From positions 1-43,006 of the forward strand of contig JAUJNL010000054.1 of assembly GCA_030448185.1 (NCBI GenBank): 43,006 bases of DNA, given 5' to 3'. Shown here one piece after another: positions 38,777 through 43,006 of this stretch. The translations under genes and the position numbers were made by a program. Source of the stretch: Cytophagales bacterium. GTDB lineage: Bacteria; Bacteroidota; Bacteroidia; Cytophagales; 172606-1. Positions within the stretch are counted from its first letter, which is position 1; each line of letters begins with the position of its first letter. Below the pieces are notes generated by a model, which was not told where the DNA came from, did no database searches, and saw only the letters and a program-made list of their open reading frames with translations.

Positions 38777-40172
38777 TTAAGCTCTTATTTTCTGGGAAAC
38801 GATTTCTTTAATGTCACTGATAATTTTGTTGGCCAGGTAATCCGCCGTAGCCTGCGTATCCGATTCGGAATAGATCCGGATGATGGGTTCCGTATTAGAA
38901 CGTCGCAGGTGTACCCACTCCTGCCCGAACTCAATGCGTACGCCATCAACGGTACTGATCGGGTTTTTGGCATATTTATTCTTAATAGTTTCCAGAATCT
39001 CCCCTACATCCAGATCATGGGTGAGTTCGATTTTATTCTTGGAGATATGGTAATCCGGATAGGTACGGCGCAGACGGGAGGCCGGCACTTTTGCCTTAGC
39101 CAAATGCGACAGAAACAGGGCAATGCCAACCAGGGCGTCCCGGCCGTAGTGCAGTTCGGGATAGATAATGCCTCCGTTGCCCTCTCCGCCAATCACGGCG
39201 TTGTTTGCCTTCATGGCGTTTACGACGTGTACCTCTCCCACGGCCGAGGCAAAATATTCGCCACCGGCTTTCTCAGTTACATCTTTCAGGGCCCGGGTTG
39301 AAGAAAGATTGGAAACTGTATTACCCGGCGTATTTTTAAGCACATAATCCGCTACGGCTACGAGGGTATATTCTTCCCCGAACATGGAGCCATCTTCGCA
39401 AACCAGGGCCAGGCGGTCCACATCCGGATCTACGACGATGCCCAGATCATAGCGGCCCTTTTCCAATTCATTGGAGATCTGGGTCAAATGCTCAGGCAAC
39501 GGCTCCGGATTATGGGCAAACAAGCCATTGGGTTCACAATTCAGTTGGATGATCTTTTTCACGCCCAGCTCTTCCAGCAGCATAGGTACGGCAAAGCCGC
39601 CGCAGGAATTAACCGCGTCTACCACGATGGTAAAGTTACGCGCAGCAATAGCCTCGCGGTCTACCAGTGGCAATTCCAGAATCGCATCGATGTGTTTATT
39701 CAGATAAGTATCATCGATCCGGTAACGGCCCAGCCGCTTTACCTCTGCAAAGTCAAATTCCTCATTATCTGCTGTTTCCAGAATCTTCACTCCGTCTGCT
39801 GCCGATATAAATTCACCCTTCTGATTTAATAGTTTCAGGGCGTTCCATTGAATAGGATTGTGGCTGGCCGTGATGATCACACCACCGGCTTTTTCGGCTG
39901 GAACGGCTATTTCAACGGTAGGCGTGGTAGATAAGCTCCAGATCAATTATATCAATACCGATCCCTTGCAGGGTAGAAGCTACTAACCGAGGCAATAATA
40001 TCACCAGAAAGCCTGGCATCACGACCCAACACTACTACTGGCGGCGCATTGTTTGACTTAATCCATGCACCGAAAAGCAGTGAATTTTAGCTACGTCAAC
40101 AGGGGTTAGGGCTTCACCGCTTCGCCCGCCGATAGTTCCGCGAATGCCCGAAATGGATTTAATTAAAGTCAC
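38777..40172 (-). CDS. glmM: Phosphoglucosamine mutase GlmM, frameshifted at the 5' end
   Basis: GlmM converts glucosamine-6-phosphate to glucosamine-1-phosphate for peptidoglycan and lipopolysaccharide synthesis. The start is GTG at 40172 (MTLIKSISGIRGTIGG), the typical Bacteroidota N-terminus. It continues ALTPVDVAKFTAF. Intact motifs are the phosphoserine loop VIITASHNPIQWNALK, the metal loop VVDPDVDRLALV, the sugar-binding GGEGNGGIIYPELHYGRDA, and the phosphate-binding LRRSNTEPIIRIYSES. The 389-codon downstream part is intact. The first ~75 codons are split by breaks near 40075, 40060, 39990 and 39948. One of these is a T4 run (TTT expected), giving AFGAWIKSNNAPP. The total is about 465 residues. 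The gene is normally essential, so the breaks are probably errors. Confidence 0.92.
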
Positions 40173-40494
40173 TGGATAAATAGAGTTAGTTGAGGAAGTA
40201 ACAAAATTAATTAATTAAACGGTGTACCCTATATAAACAACGGCCAAAGTTTTTTCTGTCCGTTACCGGCCGGGCAACTTGCTTTACTTTCAACCCTTTT
40301 ATCACAATTATTATTTTCTTATGCCGCTTTTCTTTTTCGATTATTTTACCCGGCTGGAGTCGTTTTTTCGCGGTTCGTTCGTTTACTTAGTATGAAATAC
40401 CTATTTTTGGCCTTTAGATCTTTTTATATCCTGATTAGGTAACCCATTTAGTACGATTATTTGAATCCATACCGAAACAGGCTGATATCAAGTG
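40173..40494. other. Divergent intergenic region, glmM / lspA
   Basis: The 322 bases between divergent genes hold the two promoters. A candidate plus-strand -7 box TATTTTTG (40402-40409), an exact TAnnTTTG, lies 85 bases before lspA, but no good -33 box was found. The region near 40205-40215 is rich in TTAATTA. No gene was seen. Confidence 0.5.
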
Positions 40495-41184
40495 ATGAGT
40501 TCTTCCCCGCGCAATCCCTATAAATATTATTTGCTGAGCCTGCTGATCATTGTGCTGGACCAGGTGGTAAAAATGTTGGTTCACTTCAACATGGAACTTG
40601 GCTCGGCTGGTCAGATCCATGTCTTCGGCGACTGGTTTAAACTTCATTATACGCTTAACCCGGGAATGGCATTCGGACTGCAGATCGGCTCCGAATACGG
40701 CAAACTAACTCTTAGCCTGTTCCGGTTGGCAGCAATGGCGGGTATTGGCCTGTATTTATGGCTGCTGGCTAAAAAAGGAGTGCACCAGGGTTTACTGTGG
40801 TGTACCGCACTCATTCTGGGTGGCGCCATCGGCAACGTAATTGACAGTACCTTTTACGGCGTGTTTCTGGATAATGCGCCTCCCGGAGTCCCTACTCCTT
40901 GGTTTCATGGCCAAGTTATCGATATGTTTTACCTGGATATATGGGAAGGTTTCATTCCGGAATGGGTACCCTTGATTGGAGGGGAATTTTACTCTTTATG
41001 GCCCATTTTTAATATTGCTGATGCCTCCATATTCGTAGGCGTGTTTACGATCCTGCTGATGCAGCGAAAGTTTTTCAGTGAGAAACCTTTGCCGGAAAAT
41101 ACAGTAACCACCGCTGACGAAACTTATACCAATCCCCGTCAAACGGACCCTTATAACCCGAATACCCTGCCCCAGAACCCCTGA
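40495..41184 (+). CDS. lspA: Lipoprotein signal peptidase LspA (signal peptidase II)
   Basis: LspA cleaves signal peptides from diacylated prolipoproteins in the inner membrane. The 229-residue protein starts at ATG 40495 (MSSSPRNPYKYYLL). It has four membrane helices (about 12-30, 73-91, 99-116, 170-190). Conserved aspartates are in GGAIGNVIDS (D117), VIDMFYL (D143) and NIADASIF (D176), which include the catalytic dyad. The insertion between D143 and D176, with GGEFYSLWPIFNIAD, is typical of Bacteroidota LspA. The tail (EKPLPENTVTTADETYTN) is hydrophilic. It fits the many lipoproteins expected in this genome, including the PKD protein here. Confidence 0.95.
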   Translation: MSSSPRNPYKYYLLSLLIIVLDQVVKMLVHFNMELGSAGQIHVFGDWFKLHYTLNPGMAFGLQIGSEYGKLTLSLFRLAAMAGIGLYLWLLAKKGVHQGLLWCTALILGGAIGNVIDSTFYGVFLDNAPPGVPTPWFHGQVIDMFYLDIWEGFIPEWVPLIGGEFYSLWPIFNIADASIFVGVFTILLMQRKFFSEKPLPENTVTTADETYTNPRQTDPYNPNTLPQNP

Positions 41185-41212
41185 GTAAGTTAAGTAAATA
41201 GACAATTGAAAA

Positions 41213-41290
41213 GGGTATTAGGTACTGGTTATTAAGGTAGCGGCGAAAAGGACATTCAGGAAACTCCCGAAGCCTTGGTACCTAGTACCC
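41213..41290. repeat. Inverted pair of short heptad tracts between convergent genes
   Basis: The left tract (41213-41240) is four 7-bp units such as GGGTATT and AGGTACT. The right tract (41275-41290, TTGGTACCTAGTACCC) is the near reverse complement of the left start (GGGTATTAGGTACTGG). They lie between the convergent lspA and LRR genes and could form a transcript hairpin that ends both. Confidence 0.6.
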
Positions 41291-41317
41291 ATCGAACACC
41301 CAGGTATCCCTCCTTCT

Positions 41318-42349
41318 CTAATCCAAAACCATTGCCTGCATATCCCGGAAGCGTTTTAGCAAAGTTTCCCGTTCGATGCGGGCCTGTTCACTCTCCGAAT
41401 AAGGGTTATCCCTTAAGTTAAGCCGCTTCAGCCGGGTCAACGAAGTGAGACTGACCGGCAATAATTGAATCTGGTTATTGCTTATATTCAACTCTTCCAG
41501 TGAGGATAAGGCGGTTATCGGAGCCGGCACTTCGGTAAACCAATTGTAACTGATATCCAGCAACCGCAGGTTTTCTAACTGGGTGATGCTTTGGGGTAAC
41601 TGATGAATCTGATTGTGGTGACAGTACAATTCTTTGAGTTTGCCCAGTTTCCCGATTTCCGCCGGTAACTGATCGAGGCGGTTATACGAAAGAGCCAATA
41701 CTTCCAACTGCGGTAATTGTACAAGGGCATCGGGTATTGTTTCCAGTTGATTCCGGTACAAATCAAGCAGTTTAAGTTTTTTCAACTTTCCCATTTGCGC
41801 CGGTATGCTGGTAAGCTTACAATTGTACAGGTTCAATTCCCGCAGATTTTTAAGCCTCTTTAACCGGCGACCGGTGAGCGAAGTGAAATCATTATTACCC
41901 GCTACCAATTGCTCCAGATTCCGGTTACGAGCTACCGATGCGGGTAGTTCCGACAAGTGGTTATACTGAATGTTGAGAATTTTCAGGTGGTGATTCCGCC
42001 GAAATTTAATTTTCCGCACATCCAGTTTATTCTCAGTCAGACTTAATGCTTTTAATCGTTTAAGTCTCCCAAGCTGCCGGGGAATAGCGGTAAGCTGGTT
42101 TTTGCCTAGAAAAAGCTTCTCCAGGTTAACAAACCGGTAGATTATCGATGGTATTTCGGTAAGGTTCTGGCCCGTGAAGTCAACCATCCTGACGGTATCC
42201 GGACGGAGGTTGGCTTGGGCCTCAGCTAGAGTAGTAATACTTCCAGGCTCGGGACTCCCGCCGAAAGCCAATCCAATGACCATCTTTTTTTGTCCGCTGA
42301 CACTAGTGCTTAGCAGCAAACCTAACCAGATGAGGTAAAAAACTTTCAT
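41318..42349 (-). CDS. Secreted leucine-rich-repeat protein
   Basis: The start MKVFYLIWLGLLLSTSVSGQ (42349) gives a clear signal peptide. An upstream ATG adds an 18-residue extension that would spoil it. From about residue 60 of the precursor there are roughly eleven repeats of 23 residues of the LPxxIxxLxxLxxLxLxxNxL type (for example LEKLFLGKNQLTAIPRQLG, LKLLDLYRNQLETIP). A charged C-terminal cap (SESEQARIERETLLKRF) follows. The period and LPxxI spacing match the bacterial-type LRR. Partners are unknown. It is probably periplasmic or surface-exposed and binds a protein. Confidence 0.9.
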   Translation of the reverse strand: MKVFYLIWLGLLLSTSVSGQKKMVIGLAFGGSPEPGSITTLAEAQANLRPDTVRMVDFTGQNLTEIPSIIYRFVNLEKLFLGKNQLTAIPRQLGRLKRLKALSLTENKLDVRKIKFRRNHHLKILNIQYNHLSELPASVARNRNLEQLVAGNNDFTSLTGRRLKRLKNLRELNLYNCKLTSIPAQMGKLKKLKLLDLYRNQLETIPDALVQLPQLEVLALSYNRLDQLPAEIGKLGKLKELYCHHNQIHQLPQSITQLENLRLLDISYNWFTEVPAPITALSSLEELNISNNQIQLLPVSLTSLTRLKRLNLRDNPYSESEQARIERETLLKRFRDMQAMVLD

Positions 42350-42461
42350 TGCTACGTGATTATCTATACCATCTAATGTAACTAAAAATTTAGTTATAAA
42401 CAAGTGTAGTATTTTTTCAAAAGTTACGACTTTAATGCCATAAAACTCAGCTGTATCCCCT

Positions 42462-42469
42462 TACTTTTG
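42462..42469 (+). promoter_or_regulatory. Candidate -7 box for the small membrane protein gene
   Basis: TACTTTTG is an exact TAnnTTTG -7 box, 20 bases before the start codon at 42490. No clear -33 box was found. Confidence 0.4.
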
Positions 42470-42489
42470 CCCGTTTTATTTCTTAACTC

Positions 42490-42687
42490 ATGGCAGCTCC
42501 CCAGACCCAAAAATGTGTGTTCCAGATTGTCAGCATTGTTTTCGTGGTAATCATGATAATTTTCACCATCGATTTTATGACCCGTACGACCCGGCCCGGC
42601 GGAAAAGGACAGTTGAAGGAACGGATTCAAAAAAGATTGGGAGATGACAGCTCCCATACCAAAGCCAGTGAAAGACCGCAGGAATAA
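42490..42687 (+). CDS. Small single-helix membrane protein of unknown function
   Basis: The 65 residues have one strong membrane helix (about 9-29, CVFQIVSIVFVVIMIIFTIDF) and a basic then acidic tail (GGKGQLKERIQKRLGDD). The start is ATG at 42490, right after a promoter-like box. It is divergent from the LRR gene and ends in the open. I do not recognise a family. Many Bacteroidota encode such small tail-anchored-like proteins. Confidence 0.6.
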   Translation: MAAPQTQKCVFQIVSIVFVVIMIIFTIDFMTRTTRPGGKGQLKERIQKRLGDDSSHTKASERPQE

Positions 42688-42885
42688 AATAATATTAATC
42701 CGCTGGAGATACGCCTAGCATCACTGACGAAACGACTTTTATTAAATCCTGCTTTGCCCATCCGTATAGATTTGCATAATTTGTTTAGATTCCCCTAAAC
42801 AGGTAATAGTCAGGATAAAACCCCACCCGATCCGATCCGTCCAAAGGCTTGGCTGTAAAAATACAACCAAAATCAATAACCCATC

Positions 42886-43006
42886 ATGAAAGCCATACGT
42901 ACGGAATTCTCTGAACGAGAGCAAGGGGGCAGAGTCGTGCTCTGGGGTTGTGTGAGAAGAGCAGGGTCTGTCGGGGCGGGCGCGGCTCGCGGGCGCGGGC
43001 GCGGTG
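42886..43006 (+). CDS. Possible gene start running off a low-quality contig end
   Basis: ATG at 42886 begins MKAIRTEFSERE and stays open to the window end. The first ~12 codons look natural. From about 42940 the sequence turns to almost pure G and C (GGGCGCGGGCGCGG at the tip), giving Gly/Arg/Ala runs with no resemblance to the rest. The start may be real (MKAIR begins several quinone oxidoreductases), but the tail should not be read as protein. Confidence 0.3.
   Translation, partial: MKAIRTEFSEREQGGRVVLWGCVRRAGSVGAGAARGRGRG

Overview
The window is chromosomal DNA of a Bacteroidota bacterium, most likely order Cytophagales (Spirosoma/Larkinella-like). This rests on the gene set: two-component systems with 7TMR-DISM and LytTR parts, TonB-type proteins, a SPOR protein with CCDC81-like HU domains, a DUF418 membrane protein, Uma2, and a TPR/barrel/SPOR envelope cluster. 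Genes have few Shine-Dalgarno sites, and candidate promoters fit the Bacteroidota TAnnTTTG -7 box. No tRNA, rRNA, CRISPR array, complete transposase or phage gene was seen, and no defence island.

Layout. 1-7.8 kb: ligA (cut by the left edge), a one-protein phosphorelay kinase, a GreA/GreB-like protein, a perfect 25-bp bidirectional terminator, a DUF418 protein and trmB. 7.9-11.3 kb: an M13 metallopeptidase and folC, both frameshifted. 11.4-18.8 kb, minus strand: a 210-bp nested palindrome, a TonB energy transducer, a SPOR protein, a TonB-receptor-like barrel and a ~1020-residue TPR protein, probably an envelope operon. 19.1-22.6 kb: an unknown membrane protein, two small proteins and holA. 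23-26.2 kb: a PAS histidine kinase and a carboxypeptidase-regulatory-like protein. 26.4-28.2 kb: an mhqO/mhqD-like quinone-stress pair behind a palindrome, ending in a macrodomain remnant. 29-31.8 kb: a desaturase and a LytS/LytR-type pair. 32.1-36.5 kb: a TonB-C protein, hemH, a bestrophin and a PKD lipoprotein. 36.8-40.2 kb, minus strand: Uma2, cysteine desulfurase and glmM. 40.5-43 kb: lspA, a leucine-rich-repeat protein, a small membrane protein, and a contig end that turns almost pure G+C.

Two features cut across the window. First, at least a dozen genes, including essential ones (folC, glmM), are broken by one-base indels. Several lie in homopolymers, and a one-base change restores the family sequence. 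Sequencing or assembly error explains this better than gene decay, so I annotate these as single genes spanning the break. Second, the intergenic regions hold a family of degenerate 7-bp tandem repeats. The unit differs at each site but the period is always seven, and several arrays occur as inverted pairs. This resembles the heptanucleotide STRR arrays of cyanobacteria and is the most interesting structure here that genes do not explain.
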